NCBI GenBank assembly: GCA_947503135.1
Contig: CANNCQ010000015.1
Span: forward strand, 1 to 60,643
Source: an uncultured Aquimarina sp.
GTDB lineage: Bacteria > Bacteroidota > Bacteroidia > Flavobacteriales > Flavobacteriaceae
DNA length: 60,643 nt
Reading direction: 5' to 3'
Numbering within the stretch: the stretch's first letter is position 1; each line of letters begins with the position of its first letter. This document shows, one piece after another, positions 1 to 9,019 of the stretch. The position numbers were made by a program, and so were the translations under genes. A model generated the notes under the pieces. The model was not told the origin of the DNA, searched no databases, and saw only the letters and a program-made list of their open reading frames with translations.

Positions 1-54
1 GATGAAGAAATGATAAAACGTTACGTGAAATATCAATCACACCAAGAGAATTAA
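1..54 (+). pseudogene. C-terminal end of a probable IS200/IS605-type (Y1) transposase, cut by window edge
   Basis: An open frame enters from the left edge and stops at 52-54. Its 17 residues contain an I-K-R-Y-V-K-Y-Q stretch. Y1 transposases of the IS200/IS605 family (for example IS608 TnpA) have a similar V-K-Q-Y-I-E-N-Q helix near their C-terminus. A perfect palindrome follows within 10 bases, as expected for the subterminal hairpin of such an element. The match is short and was made from memory, so the family is tentative. Whether the element is intact cannot be judged; the type used here only means partial. Confidence 0.45.
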
Positions 55-60
55 TGTGAT

Positions 61-73
61 GCCCCTATGGGGC
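61..73. repeat. Short perfect palindrome, possible IS200/IS605 end hairpin
   Basis: GCCCC-TAT-GGGGC is a perfect 5-bp stem with a 3-base loop, 6 bases after the stop of the edge transposase frame. IS200/IS605 elements carry subterminal hairpins instead of terminal inverted repeats. This stem is separate from the T-tailed terminator 18 bases further on. Confidence 0.45.
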
Positions 74-90
74 TAATCTGAAGTCCAAAG

Positions 91-115
91 CCTCCGTTTT
101 TAACGGAGGTTTTTT
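91..115 (+). terminator. Rho-independent terminator after the edge transposase
   Basis: CCTCCGT (91-97) pairs with ACGGAGG (103-109) and is followed by a T-run. It stops rightward transcription from the edge frame. The right arm also encodes the last codons of the convergent gene 100-1734, so the two transcription units meet inside the hairpin. Confidence 0.75.
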
Positions 116-1734
116 ACTAGTAGTCTAAATAAGTAATTAGATTTACCACTACTTCCTTCAAAAATAATGTCGGATTCATTTACTTTTACGGCCTTATCCA
201 TTTTGAAATTAGATAGCCTATAGCGATCTACTTCGAGTGAATTTATCACAGGCAGTTTTTCAACATTACCACTGAAATTATTGATTTTATAAGTAGCTAT
301 GAATAAATATTCTCTTTTGCCTGTATCTAATAAATCGGCAAATTCACCAACATTTTTATAAAGATTACCAAATTTTTCCCATAAAAGAACATAACTGTAA
401 TTCCCAAAATGTAACGTTTGATATGACATTGTTTGTTTACCTTTTCTGCCGTATTGATTTTTTGGTAGTTGATTAAACCAAAGTAAATTTCCGTTACCAT
501 CTATCTTAGTAGCGTAAGCATTTTTATAATAAAAATCATACTTTACAGTTGTTGCACCATTGGCATAATATGAATTTCTTTTAGCATAGCGTTGTTCTGC
601 GAAAAGAGTAAAACTGCCGTCATTTTGTGCCTTAATTTTATTAATTTGAATATCTTCTAAATCTTCTTTTTCTTTTGGATTTCGAAACCCTTTTTTTACC
701 TGAGTCGCCTTACGGTTTTCATAAGCTTTTAAGGTATCCGTTGGAATAGGGTAAATAATAGGGTTGATTGTTTTATTGCTGTCGATAGTGGCATTAAACA
801 TTCCAGAAACGTAACCATTAAGTTCTTTCTCGGAATAAAATCCGATAATTATAGGTTTTTTAGAAGTATCTGAGTATAACACAGCATCTTCAATAACTTT
901 AGGAGTTTCAATATTTTTAATTTCCCAATTATTTGCATCTTTATTGATTTTAAAGAGTTCCATATGAAAATTTGAATCTTTTTTGTTTCGTTTACCCGCT
1001 AAAAGTATTTCTTTATCAAAAACGGTAGCTAAAACATAAAAATCGCCCCTAGTGTCTACCATAAAGTCATTGGGATTCATTTTCTTTATTGTGTATGGCA
1101 TTTCGATGCTTCGTTTCCAATCTAAGGTCATATCTGCATTATAGATATTTATGTTTAGTGTTTTTCTGACATTGCCTGTAACCACATTTTTTAAAGGTTT
1201 TTTTCCGTTTCCAGGAATTTTACTATCGGTATATACAATTACAAATTTAGACTGATCTACAGATTTTTTAATTGCAAAAGCATTGATACGATTTCCAGCA
1301 TCATAACCAAAACGACTTGTAAATCCGAAATTGTCGGCTACTGTATTTTTTGCATTAATTACTGTGGATGTTGTGATAGGTACTTTGGCAGAAATACGAA
1401 GTTTTTGAGTGAGTAACTTGTTTTTTTGGCGATAGTATACAAGTACAGTATCTTTTAGCTGCATTACACTCACAAAATCTCCTTTGTCGGGAATAATTGA
1501 TGTGGCAGGTAATTTAGTGAGGTTCCTAACGGTATGCCTTTGAAGGGTAAAGCCCTTATTTATTTTTTTTAAAGATAGCATTTGTTGTCCATACACAAAA
1601 TGATACTCTTGTGTATTGCTTATGCGTTTATATTTAGGGCCTACACTTAGCGAAAAGTCGTCTGTAACTTTGGGTTTTTGAGCAAAAGCAAAAAAGAAAT
1701 TGAATAACAATAAGTAAATTAATAAATATCTCAT
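100..1734 (-). CDS. Secreted hypothetical protein, 544 aa
   Basis: I do not recognise this family. The first 18 residues form a clear signal peptide (basic start, Leu/Phe-rich core, A-F-A before Gln), so the product is exported to the periplasm or outer membrane. The rest has no membrane segment and is rich in alternating polar/hydrophobic stretches with many Lys, Asn, Tyr and Gly residues, which suggests a beta-rich fold, possibly a propeller or an uncharacterised flavobacterial surface protein. It has no lipobox and no type IX C-terminal sorting motif that I can see. The stop codon lies inside a terminator hairpin that belongs to the convergent IS-like unit, so the native 3' end may have been altered by insertion. 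The ATG start is supported by the signal peptide. Confidence 0.7.
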   Translation of the reverse strand: MRYLLIYLLLFNFFFAFAQKPKVTDDFSLSVGPKYKRISNTQEYHFVYGQQMLSLKKINKGFTLQRHTVRNLTKLPATSIIPDKGDFVSVMQLKDTVLVYYRQKNKLLTQKLRISAKVPITTSTVINAKNTVADNFGFTSRFGYDAGNRINAFAIKKSVDQSKFVIVYTDSKIPGNGKKPLKNVVTGNVRKTLNINIYNADMTLDWKRSIEMPYTIKKMNPNDFMVDTRGDFYVLATVFDKEILLAGKRNKKDSNFHMELFKINKDANNWEIKNIETPKVIEDAVLYSDTSKKPIIIGFYSEKELNGYVSGMFNATIDSNKTINPIIYPIPTDTLKAYENRKATQVKKGFRNPKEKEDLEDIQINKIKAQNDGSFTLFAEQRYAKRNSYYANGATTVKYDFYYKNAYATKIDGNGNLLWFNQLPKNQYGRKGKQTMSYQTLHFGNYSYVLLWEKFGNLYKNVGEFADLLDTGKREYLFIATYKINNFSGNVEKLPVINSLEVDRYRLSNFKMDKAVKVNESDIIFEGSSGKSNYLFRLLVKNLR

Positions 1735-1877
1735 AGCGGAATAATAAATGCATGCTATAGCAAATTACTCAAAGCAAATGGATATTACTAATGCTATTTT
1801 TTAAGCTCTTTAGAAGCAATTATTGAATACCTATATAATTTTAAGAAGACAATATAAACAGAGAAATAATTAATCAA

Positions 1878-2270
1878 TTATTCGGGTTTGACTGCCAGGA
1901 CAACTTTATATTTATTTCTGTTAGCGATATCCATTACTTTAACAGCTTTTTGCATAGTTACAGTTTTATCGGTACGTAAAATAATTGTTGGGTTTTCGTT
2001 TCCGTTTAATTTAGTATTTAAAAAAGCTTCTAACTTTTGTTCGCTTACCCGAGTATCGTTAACATAAAACTGTTGCTTGTCGTTTATACTTACCGATAAA
2101 TTTTGAACGTTAGTTGTTTTTCCTTTTGCTTTAGGAAGTATTAAATCTAAGGCTTCAGGAGTAATAGCAGGGGAGGTAAGTAAAAAGAATACCAATAAAA
2201 GGAATACAATATCCGTCATGGAAGACATACTGAATTCGGCACTTACTTTGTTTCGTCCACGTAAATTCAT
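1878..2270 (-). CDS. exbD: ExbD/TolR family biopolymer transport protein
   Basis: Inner-membrane stator subunit that, with ExbB, uses the proton gradient to drive TonB. The 130-residue length is typical. One membrane segment lies at about residues 19-37 and begins with the conserved Asp (M-T-D-I-V-F-L-L-L-V), the proton-carrying residue of the family; the rest is the periplasmic domain. It starts 2 bases after exbB and is surely co-transcribed with it. Many flavobacterial loci have two exbD copies and a tonB next to exbB; here there is one exbD and no tonB, so TonB must come from elsewhere. It could serve the TonB receptor at 34.9-37.3 kb, but this is inference. Confidence 0.9.
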   Translation of the reverse strand: MNLRGRNKVSAEFSMSSMTDIVFLLLVFFLLTSPAITPEALDLILPKAKGKTTNVQNLSVSINDKQQFYVNDTRVSEQKLEAFLNTKLNGNENPTIILRTDKTVTMQKAVKVMDIANRNKYKVVLAVKPE

Positions 2271-2272
2271 AA

Positions 2273-2962
2273 TTAGGCAGCAGGTTCGTTAAGTAAGTCT
2301 AAAAAGTCTACAGCTGTAGTTTCCATTTGGTATACCACTTTGTCTGTTTTTACTACTAAATGATTGTAACCAATATAAGCAATAATACCAACAATAAGTC
2401 CAGCAACTGTTGTGGTCATTGCAGTATAAATACCCTCGGCTAAAGACCCCATATCAGCCTGCCCACTACTTGTTGCTAGTTGATGAAAAGCTAGTACCAT
2501 ACCAATTACAGTACCTAAAAAGCCAATCATAGGGGCGGCTCCTGCTACAGTAGCTAAAATACTCACATTTTTTTCAAGTTTATAAACTTCTAATTTACCA
2601 GCATTTTCAATGGCAGTATTAATGTCTTCTAAAGGACTACCGATACGAGAAATTCCTTTTTCGGTTAATCTTGAAACAGGTGAATTTGCTTGTTTACAAA
2701 TTTCTCTAGCATTAGCTATATCACCATTGCTAATTTCTTCTTTAATAGTATCCATAAATTTAGAGTCAAAAGAAGAAGCTTTTTTAATAGTGAAGTAACG
2801 TTCGAAATAAATGTAAATAGCTACAAATAGTAAAACAAATAAAATTCCGATTACAATACTTCCTGCGATACCTCCACTAAATATAAGTTCAATAAGAGAA
2901 AGTGTTTTTTCTGTTTGTTCAGTAACCACCTCTGTAGTTTCTTGTGTTAAAATAGTAGGCAT
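2273..2962 (-). CDS. exbB: MotA/TolQ/ExbB proton channel family protein
   Basis: Inner-membrane proton channel of the TonB energising complex. An N-terminal membrane segment at about residues 30-52 is followed by a cytoplasmic domain and two further segments in the C-terminal half, with the conserved G-x-L-G-T-V-x-G-M and T-A-M-T-T-T-V-A-G-L motifs of ExbB/TolQ. I chose the ATG at 2962; a longer TTG start at 2980 would add six residues and is less likely. It heads a two-gene unit with exbD. Confidence 0.9.
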   Translation of the reverse strand: MPTILTQETTEVVTEQTEKTLSLIELIFSGGIAGSIVIGILFVLLFVAIYIYFERYFTIKKASSFDSKFMDTIKEEISNGDIANAREICKQANSPVSRLTEKGISRIGSPLEDINTAIENAGKLEVYKLEKNVSILATVAGAAPMIGFLGTVIGMVLAFHQLATSSGQADMGSLAEGIYTAMTTTVAGLIVGIIAYIGYNHLVVKTDKVVYQMETTAVDFLDLLNEPAA

Positions 2963-3092
2963 ATTAAAGTATATAGACAAATTAGTGATTGAATTATTAT
3001 ATTTTTAAACATAATAATATAAGTTTAAAGATAACGCTATTTTGAAAATTAAATTACAAAGTTTATAAAACTATCTTTTAGTAGTTAAAAAT

Positions 3093-3133
3093 AAAAAAGG
3101 TTCTTTTTGCAGTTATACAAAAAGAACCTTTTA
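3093..3133 (-). terminator. Terminator after nhaB
   Basis: AAAAAGGTTCTTTTT pairs with the AAAAAGAACCTTTT arm around a 9-10 base loop. It lies about 20 bases past the nhaB stop on the minus strand. A and T runs on both sides make it usable in either direction. Confidence 0.75.
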
Positions 3134-3153
3134 AATGTTATATAAAAAATACT

Positions 3154-4650
3154 TTATAAGAAATAAATAACTCCTACAAGTCCTGTAACCCCTAATACAA
3201 TGGTATAAGGAAATGCCATTTTCACCATTTTCATATAGGATAATCCAATAAGTGGCGCTAAGGCTGAAGTTAATAGGAATAGGAAAGCAGCTTGTCCATT
3301 AGGAGTAGCAACACTTGGTAAATTAGTACCTGTGTTTATAGCAACGGCTAAAGTTTCAAATTGTTCTCTACTAATAGTACCTGCATCGAAGGCTTGTTTC
3401 ACTTCTCCTATATATACAGTAGCTACAAATACATTATCACTAATCATAGAAAGTATTCCATTGGCTAAATAGAACATAGATGGTTGTTGATTAACGGGTA
3501 ATGACAAAGCCCAATCTATTATTGGAGTAAATAAATGCTGATCGTGAATCATAGCAACAACTACAAAAAACACGACTAGTAAACCAGTAAAAGGTAAGGC
3601 CTCTTCGAAAGATTTACCTAATGCATGCTCTTCGATTATTCCAGTAAAGGCAGTTTGGAATATAATTAAAGCCAAACCAATAAAACCTACAGGTGCAATA
3701 TGTAATGCTAAACCAGCAATTAATAAAATTGCAGCAAATCCCTGAATTTTTAAGGCATATTTTTGTTTGTCAGTTCTTATACTATCTTGTTCTTGGGTAT
3801 AATTTTCAATAATTTTTCGAGCAACATCGGGCAACTGTCCGCCAAAACCAAAAAATTTAGTTTTTTCAAGAATAACAGTAGTTAATAAACCGGCAATTAA
3901 AACAGGCATAGTAACAGGAGACATTACCTTAAAGAATTGAATAAAATCCCACCCCAATTTTTCGCCAATTAATAAGTTTTGAGGTTCGCCTACTAAGGTA
4001 CAAACTCCACCAAGTGCTGTACCAACCACACCGTGCATAATTAAACTTCTAAGAAAACTTTTAAATTCTTCTAATGTTTCTCCGCTTAATTCTTTTCGAT
4101 CAACTATGCCGTCACCATCAAAATCACTTTCGGCTATTGAATGTATTTTGTGGTATACGCCGTAAAATCCAACGGCTACACTAATAAGTACAGCGGTAAC
4201 AGTTAATGCATCTAAAAAAGCAGAAAGTACTGCAGATAAAAACACAAATAATAAGGATAGTACAAGTTTAGATTTTATTTTGGTAAATACTTTACTAAAA
4301 ATAAACATCAGTAGTGGTTTCATAAAATAAATACCTGCAACCATAAATACTAAAAGTAGCACAACCTCTAAATTTTGTTCTACCTCATGATAAGCATTGT
4401 GAGGAGTAGTAAGGCCTAAAGCTAATATTTGAATTGCTAATAATCCTCCCGATTGTAAAGGGTAACACTTTAAAGCCATTGCTAGAGTAAAAATAAATTC
4501 ACCTATAAATAACCATGAAACAATACTGAATGCTAAATGGTGGTCTAAAAATGTTGGAAGTATAAAAAATAGAAGAGTATTGATTATTAAGAAACTTAAT
4601 ATGGTAGCTTTATACCATTTAGGACTATTTCCTAAGAAATTTTTAAACAT
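3154..4650 (-). CDS. nhaB: NhaB family Na+/H+ antiporter with an EF-hand-like insert
   Basis: Inner-membrane sodium/proton antiporter that exports Na+ at the expense of the proton gradient, fitting a marine lifestyle. The sequence follows E. coli NhaB closely: N-F-L-G-x-S-P-x-W-Y-K at the N-terminus, [22 protein letters not shown], and V-G-E-P-Q-N-L. The length of 498 aa is normal and about 11-12 membrane segments are visible. In the loop after residue 170 there is a perfect EF-hand calcium loop (Asp176, Asp178, Asp180, Gly181, Val183, Asp184, Glu187). E. coli NhaB has only an irregular acidic stretch there. The gene is alone, with a terminator just downstream. Confidence 0.93.
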   Translation of the reverse strand: MFKNFLGNSPKWYKATILSFLIINTLLFFILPTFLDHHLAFSIVSWLFIGEFIFTLAMALKCYPLQSGGLLAIQILALGLTTPHNAYHEVEQNLEVVLLLVFMVAGIYFMKPLLMFIFSKVFTKIKSKLVLSLLFVFLSAVLSAFLDALTVTAVLISVAVGFYGVYHKIHSIAESDFDGDGIVDRKELSGETLEEFKSFLRSLIMHGVVGTALGGVCTLVGEPQNLLIGEKLGWDFIQFFKVMSPVTMPVLIAGLLTTVILEKTKFFGFGGQLPDVARKIIENYTQEQDSIRTDKQKYALKIQGFAAILLIAGLALHIAPVGFIGLALIIFQTAFTGIIEEHALGKSFEEALPFTGLLVVFFVVVAMIHDQHLFTPIIDWALSLPVNQQPSMFYLANGILSMISDNVFVATVYIGEVKQAFDAGTISREQFETLAVAINTGTNLPSVATPNGQAAFLFLLTSALAPLIGLSYMKMVKMAFPYTIVLGVTGLVGVIYFL

Positions 4651-4753
4651 TTTGTGTCAATTTTTGATTGTAAACAAATATAGTAAGGCAATACATATAA
4701 ATAATATACCTAAGTAGATTTAGTTTATTATCAGTTTTCAATCGTTTTTTTAC

Positions 4754-5836
4754 TTAATTAATAGCATTTTGATAATAAAACACCTTTCCTGATGAATGAT
4801 TTTTAGTCGATCCCGTAACGCTTGATAATACGTTAATTTTGTTATTTAACTTTAATACGCCTAGTAGTCCAAAAATTAAAGCCTCTTTAAATTCAATCAC
4901 TTTAGGCGAGGGTATTTCAAAATTAATGTTGGAGTTTTTCTTTAATTGTTCAATAACAAACCCGTTGTAAGCTCCTCCACCTGTAACTAATACATTTGTT
5001 TTTTGGTTTGGTATATAGCGATTAATATCCTGTGTTATTATTTGAGCTATGTGTACCGAGTAGGTATGTAATACTACTTCAGGCGATAAACAAAAACTAT
5101 TTATTAAAGGAATAATTTCGTTAACAACCCATTCAATACCTAAAGATTTAGGAGGTGACTTTTTGTAATATTCAAGGTTATTTAAACTAGCCAATAATTT
5201 CGTGTTCAATTTTCCTTTGCGGGAAATATCACCGTTATAGTCAAATGGCTTACCTAATTGTAGGGCATAATGATTTAAAACGGTATTTACAGGGCAATTG
5301 TCGAAAGCTACACGCTTACCATGCTGTTCAAAAGAAATATTGGCAAATCCTCCAAGGTTTAGGCATATATCGTAGTTAGAAAAAAGTAATTGATCACCAA
5401 TAGGCACTAAGGGAGCGCCTTGCCCACCCAATTCCACATCTTGAACTCTAAAATCACAAACTACATTTTGTTTAATTAATTTGGAAAGTTTAGCTAAGTT
5501 GCCAATTTGTAAAGTATAATTGTTTTGAGGTTCATGTAATATAGTGTGCCCATGGCTACATACGGCATCTAATTGCGTGATCTTATTTTTTTCAATAAAT
5601 GAATTAACACTATTGGCTAAGTAATTGGTGTATTGTTCATTTAATTCACTAAGTTCTGGTTTCGATTTTAAATAGGCATTTTTTAAAATAGTTTCCCATT
5701 CTTTTGAATATGAAATTGTTTGACAGTGCCACAACTCAAAATGCCATTTATTGTCGAATGAAAATTGTATTTCGGCCAAATCAATACCATCTAGTGAAGT
5801 TCCCGACATTACACCTAACACTTTGTATGTTTTCAT
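4754..5836 (-). CDS. anmK: Anhydro-N-acetylmuramic acid kinase
   Basis: Cytoplasmic cell-wall recycling kinase: it opens the 1,6-anhydro ring of anhydroMurNAc and phosphorylates it to MurNAc-6-phosphate. The start G-V-M-S-G-T-S-L-D-G-I-D is the AnmK signature, and a second glycine-rich sugar-kinase motif (N-L-G-G-F-A-N-I-S) and V-T-G-G-G-A-Y-N are present. The length of 360 aa is normal. It is transcribed away from the ABC ATPase at 5896, with only 59 bases between the two starts. No murQ or other recycling gene is adjacent. Confidence 0.93.
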   Translation of the reverse strand: MKTYKVLGVMSGTSLDGIDLAEIQFSFDNKWHFELWHCQTISYSKEWETILKNAYLKSKPELSELNEQYTNYLANSVNSFIEKNKITQLDAVCSHGHTILHEPQNNYTLQIGNLAKLSKLIKQNVVCDFRVQDVELGGQGAPLVPIGDQLLFSNYDICLNLGGFANISFEQHGKRVAFDNCPVNTVLNHYALQLGKPFDYNGDISRKGKLNTKLLASLNNLEYYKKSPPKSLGIEWVVNEIIPLINSFCLSPEVVLHTYSVHIAQIITQDINRYIPNQKTNVLVTGGGAYNGFVIEQLKKNSNINFEIPSPKVIEFKEALIFGLLGVLKLNNKINVLSSVTGSTKNHSSGKVFYYQNAIN

Positions 5837-5895
5837 TTGAATTATATTCCAATTTATAGTACAATATATGGCATAACATTCGTATTTTTCGATTT

Positions 5896-6558
5896 ATGAT
5901 TAAAGCGACTAAAATTTATAAAAATTACGGGGAGCTACAAGTACTAAAGGGAGTCGATTTGCACATCCAAGCAGGTGAAGTGGTAGCTATTGTTGGGCCC
6001 TCAGGGGCAGGTAAAACAACTTTTCTGCAAATTTTAGGAACGTTAGATGTGAAGGAAAAACGTTCAGAAAGTAAACTTACAATTAATGGGATTGAAAGTG
6101 ATACTTTGTCGGAGAAAGAACTAGCCAAATTCAGAAATGAAACACTAGGATTTATATTTCAATTTCACCAATTATTACCTGAATTTACAGCTTTAGAAAA
6201 TGTATGCATACCCGCATTTATTAAAGGCACAGATAAAAAACAAGCCGAATCAAAAGCGATAGAACTGTTAGAGTTTTTAGGACTTTCTGAACGTATACAT
6301 CATAAACCAAATGAAATGTCGGGCGGAGAGCAACAACGTGTTGCTGTTGCCAGAGCTTTAATTAACAATCCAAAAGTAATTTATGCCGATGAACCTTCGG
6401 GGAATTTAGATAGCGAATCTGCTAATAACCTACATCGCCTATTTTTTGATTTACGAGATAAATTTGGTCAAACTTTTGTGATTGTGACTCACAACAATGA
6501 ATTTGCAAATATGGCAGATCGTAAGCTAGTAATGAGAGATGGAAATTTAGAACTATAA
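5896..6558 (+). CDS. LolD-like ABC transporter ATP-binding protein
   Basis: Cytoplasmic ATPase of the MacB/LolD group. It has a Walker A (G-P-S-G-A-G-K-T-T, about residues 35-43), the Q-loop, the ABC signature M-S-G-G-E-Q-Q-R and a Walker B ([12 protein letters not shown]). The [15 protein letters not shown] stretch is typical of lipoprotein-release ATPases, so its likely job is to power LolCE-type extraction of lipoproteins from the inner membrane. No permease gene is adjacent, so the partner must be elsewhere. The TIGR02757 gene follows 8 bases later. Confidence 0.85.
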   Translation: MIKATKIYKNYGELQVLKGVDLHIQAGEVVAIVGPSGAGKTTFLQILGTLDVKEKRSESKLTINGIESDTLSEKELAKFRNETLGFIFQFHQLLPEFTALENVCIPAFIKGTDKKQAESKAIELLEFLGLSERIHHKPNEMSGGEQQRVAVARALINNPKVIYADEPSGNLDSESANNLHRLFFDLRDKFGQTFVIVTHNNEFANMADRKLVMRDGNLEL

Positions 6559-6566
6559 TTACAGGA

Positions 6567-7352
6567 TTGATAGCATTGAAAAAACTCACCAAAAAGGAAC
6601 TTAAAGATTTTTTAGACGAAAAAGCAGCGCTTTACGAAAAACCAGACTTTTTGGATACCGACCCTATACAGATACCTGCGCTTTATACCTTAAAGCAAGA
6701 TATAGAAATAGCGGGCTTTTTAACAGCTACCATTGCATGGGGTAATCGAAAAAGCATTATTAAAAATGCCAATCGATTTACAGAAATTATGGGTAACGCG
6801 CCTTATGAGTTTGTTAAAAATTTTAATGAGGAGTTGCATGCCGAACTATTTGAAGGCTTTGTACATAGAACATTTAATAGTATAGATGCAGTGTTTTTTA
6901 TAAAGGCACTTCAAAATTTATATACTAAGTTCAATAGCATGGAAGATTTTTTTATTCAGTTTAATAATTACAGCAGATTGAATGATGTGATACATGATTT
7001 TAAAAAAGAATTCTTTTCTATACCTCATCCAGAAAGAACAAAAAAGCACATAGGAGATCCTGTTAAAAATTCTTCTTGCAAACGTATAAACATGTTTTTC
7101 AGGTGGATGGTACGTTCCAACAAACAAGGTGTAGACTTTGGGGTATGGGAAAACATTTCTCCCTCTAAATTGTCGTGTCCTCTAGATGTACATTCGGGTA
7201 ACGTAGCTCGTAAATTAGGTTTGCTAAAGCGGAAACAAAACGATGGTAAGGCATTGCTAGAACTGGATACTGCACTTAGAAAATTTGATTCTAAAGATCC
7301 TGTAAAATACGACTATGCACTTTTTGGATTGGGAGTTTTTGAAAAATTTTAG
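6567..7352 (+). CDS. TIGR02757 (DUF2400) family protein
   Basis: A conserved family found across Bacteroidota, with no established function that I can name. Features typical of it are the start around K-K-E-L-K-D-F-L-D-E-K, the T-A-T-I-A-W-G-N-R stretch, a run of conserved aromatic residues in M-F-F-R-W-M-V-R, and P-L-D-V-H-S-G-N-V-A-R-K-L-G-L-L. The last motif, together with helical content, recalls HhH/DNA-glycosylase-like folds, but that is only a resemblance. There is no ATG at the start: TTG at 6567 or TTG at 6576 are the candidates. It is co-transcribed with the LolD-like gene. Confidence 0.8.
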   Translation: MIALKKLTKKELKDFLDEKAALYEKPDFLDTDPIQIPALYTLKQDIEIAGFLTATIAWGNRKSIIKNANRFTEIMGNAPYEFVKNFNEELHAELFEGFVHRTFNSIDAVFFIKALQNLYTKFNSMEDFFIQFNNYSRLNDVIHDFKKEFFSIPHPERTKKHIGDPVKNSSCKRINMFFRWMVRSNKQGVDFGVWENISPSKLSCPLDVHSGNVARKLGLLKRKQNDGKALLELDTALRKFDSKDPVKYDYALFGLGVFEKF

Positions 7353-7455
7353 TAAAAAATTGATCACAGACAATTTACAGTTAGCTACCGTTAAATAGTA
7401 ATCTACACGTAATTAACCCTAAACTGAAACGTCTATATTAGTATTAAAATAAATT

Positions 7456-7482
7456 TTGGGTATGGCTTTTGTACTATTTTTG
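7456..7482 (+). promoter_or_regulatory. Candidate Bacteroidota promoter for the 7497 gene
   Basis: TTG at 7456-7458 and TATTTTTG (fits TAnnTTTG) at 7475-7482 with a 16-base spacer, slightly short for the class. It lies 14 bases before the ATG. Confidence 0.45.
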
Positions 7483-7496
7483 TAAAAAACTAATTA

Positions 7497-8237
7497 ATGT
7501 CTTTTTTGTATCGTTTAGTAATGCTTTTATTTTTTTGTGTGGGATTATCGAGTACCATACATTCACAAATTGATAGACCGCAAAGACAAGTAACTATCGA
7601 TTTTGGAGCGCTACCAGAGGTAAACGAACCTGATGTTGAAGTGGAGCCCGAGCCTTATGAAGTAAAAAATAAAAACTTTAATTTTTCAATCCCCGAATTG
7701 CAATTACCCGAAAGTCCTACTTTACTATCCCCCAATGCAAATAGTGGATTTAATTTTAAAAGTAATTTAAATACAGAGTTTTTTGGAAAGGAGCAGCCTA
7801 AAGAAATTGATTTTAAAAACAAAAATGAACCACCAAGATACCTTTCGGATAACGAAAGAATATTACAATACATAGAAGGAGGCGAGTTTGTTCCACATTT
7901 TCCTAATTTCGATTTCGGAAATTTTGAAACCTATTCAAGTACAGCTATTTTGAGTTTTTCTGATGATGGCTCTGAGTTAGATGGGGATGCTATTAGAATA
8001 ATTGTAAACGACAAAATTGTGGTTAATAAAGTTGTACTATCACGACAATTAGAAAATTATACAATAAATTTAGAATTAGGTTTTAATAAAATAGAAGTGG
8101 AAGCTATAGATGAAGGAAAGTATAAACCAATGAGTATGTTTTTGTCTGTTAGGGATGGATATGATGTTTTGTTTAGGAAGAAATCATACCCATTAAGTAT
8201 AGGTTCCAAGTCTAGAATTGTAATTGTAAAAAAATAG
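7497..8237 (+). CDS. Secreted hypothetical protein, acidic, proline-rich N-terminal half
   Basis: I do not recognise the family. A signal peptide covers about residues 1-24 (Leu/Phe-rich core, cleavage near I-H-S-Q). The next 75 residues are acidic and proline-rich (V-E-V-E-P-E-P) and probably extended. The C-terminal 110 residues look beta-rich and resemble an Ig-like domain: a first strand T-A-I-L-S-F-S, then an acidic turn D-D-G-S-E-L-D-G-D. The product is most likely periplasmic. The gene stands alone between the TIGR02757 gene and convergent ung. Confidence 0.65.
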   Translation: MSFLYRLVMLLFFCVGLSSTIHSQIDRPQRQVTIDFGALPEVNEPDVEVEPEPYEVKNKNFNFSIPELQLPESPTLLSPNANSGFNFKSNLNTEFFGKEQPKEIDFKNKNEPPRYLSDNERILQYIEGGEFVPHFPNFDFGNFETYSSTAILSFSDDGSELDGDAIRIIVNDKIVVNKVVLSRQLENYTINLELGFNKIEVEAIDEGKYKPMSMFLSVRDGYDVLFRKKSYPLSIGSKSRIVIVKK

Positions 8238-8245
8238 CAATTTCA

Positions 8246-8935
8246 CTAAAACAGTGTCAAATCTTCTTCAGTCCATTTAATAGGGTTGTCATTATTTTTA
8301 GACAAATATTCATTGCATTTAGTAAAGTGTTTGTTTCCAAACCAATGCCCTCTATTAGCACTTAAAGGAGAAGGGTGCCCCGATTCTAAAACCAAATGTT
8401 TTGAGCGATTTACTTTAGTACCTTTCGCTCTAGCGTACCCGCCCCATAACATAAAAACTACATTTTCTTTTTTGGTAGAAATCAATTCAATAATATGATC
8501 CGTAAATTGCTCCCAGCCTTTTTTTTGGTGCGAACCCGCCTTGTGCACACGTACCGAAAGGGTGGCGTTTAATAGCAACACTCCTTGTTTTGCCCAGTAT
8601 GTCAAATTACCGTGTTTGGGAGGATTTAGCTGTAAATCGCTTTCCATTTCTTTATAAATATTAGCTAATGAAGCAGGAATAGCCATACCCGGGTTTACAG
8701 AAAAGCACAATCCGTTAGCCAAATGAGGCTTATGGTAAGGATCCTGACCTAAAATAACCACCTTGGTATCTTTAAAAGAACACTGATTTAAGGCATTAAA
8801 AATTTTTTTATTTTCGGGAAAACATTGAAAATTGAGGTACTCTGTAGTTACATAATCGGTGAGGTCTTTAAAATAAGATTGATTCATTTCCTCCTCTAAA
8901 AGAGCCTTCCAGTCATTGGTTAAAGGTGCTATCAT
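8246..8935 (-). CDS. ung: Uracil-DNA glycosylase
   Basis: Base-excision repair enzyme that removes uracil from DNA. The family-1 motifs are intact: G-Q-D-P-Y-H with catalytic Asp at residue 65, L-L-L-N near 120, and H-P-S-P-L-S-A with catalytic His at residue 187. The start at 8935 aligns with known Ung N-termini; an ATG 36 bases upstream would add 12 residues unlike the family. The length of about 229 aa is normal. It is convergent with the secreted gene ending 8 bases away and divergent from truA. Confidence 0.95.
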   Translation of the reverse strand: MIAPLTNDWKALLEEEMNQSYFKDLTDYVTTEYLNFQCFPENKKIFNALNQCSFKDTKVVILGQDPYHKPHLANGLCFSVNPGMAIPASLANIYKEMESDLQLNPPKHGNLTYWAKQGVLLLNATLSVRVHKAGSHQKKGWEQFTDHIIELISTKKENVVFMLWGGYARAKGTKVNRSKHLVLESGHPSPLSANRGHWFGNKHFTKCNEYLSKNNDNPIKWTEEDLTLF

Positions 8936-9005
8936 ACTCACAAAATTAATAGCACCAAATGGCAATACCAAATTAAATGTGAGTGTAACATTTTAATTTT
9001 AGTAG

Positions 9006-9013
9006 TATTTTTG
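9006..9013 (+). promoter_or_regulatory. Candidate -7 element for truA
   Basis: TATTTTTG fits TAnnTTTG and ends 6 bases before the chosen ATG, so the mRNA would be nearly leaderless. No clear -33 TTG was seen at the usual distance. Confidence 0.35.
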
Positions 9014-9019
9014 TTTTCT

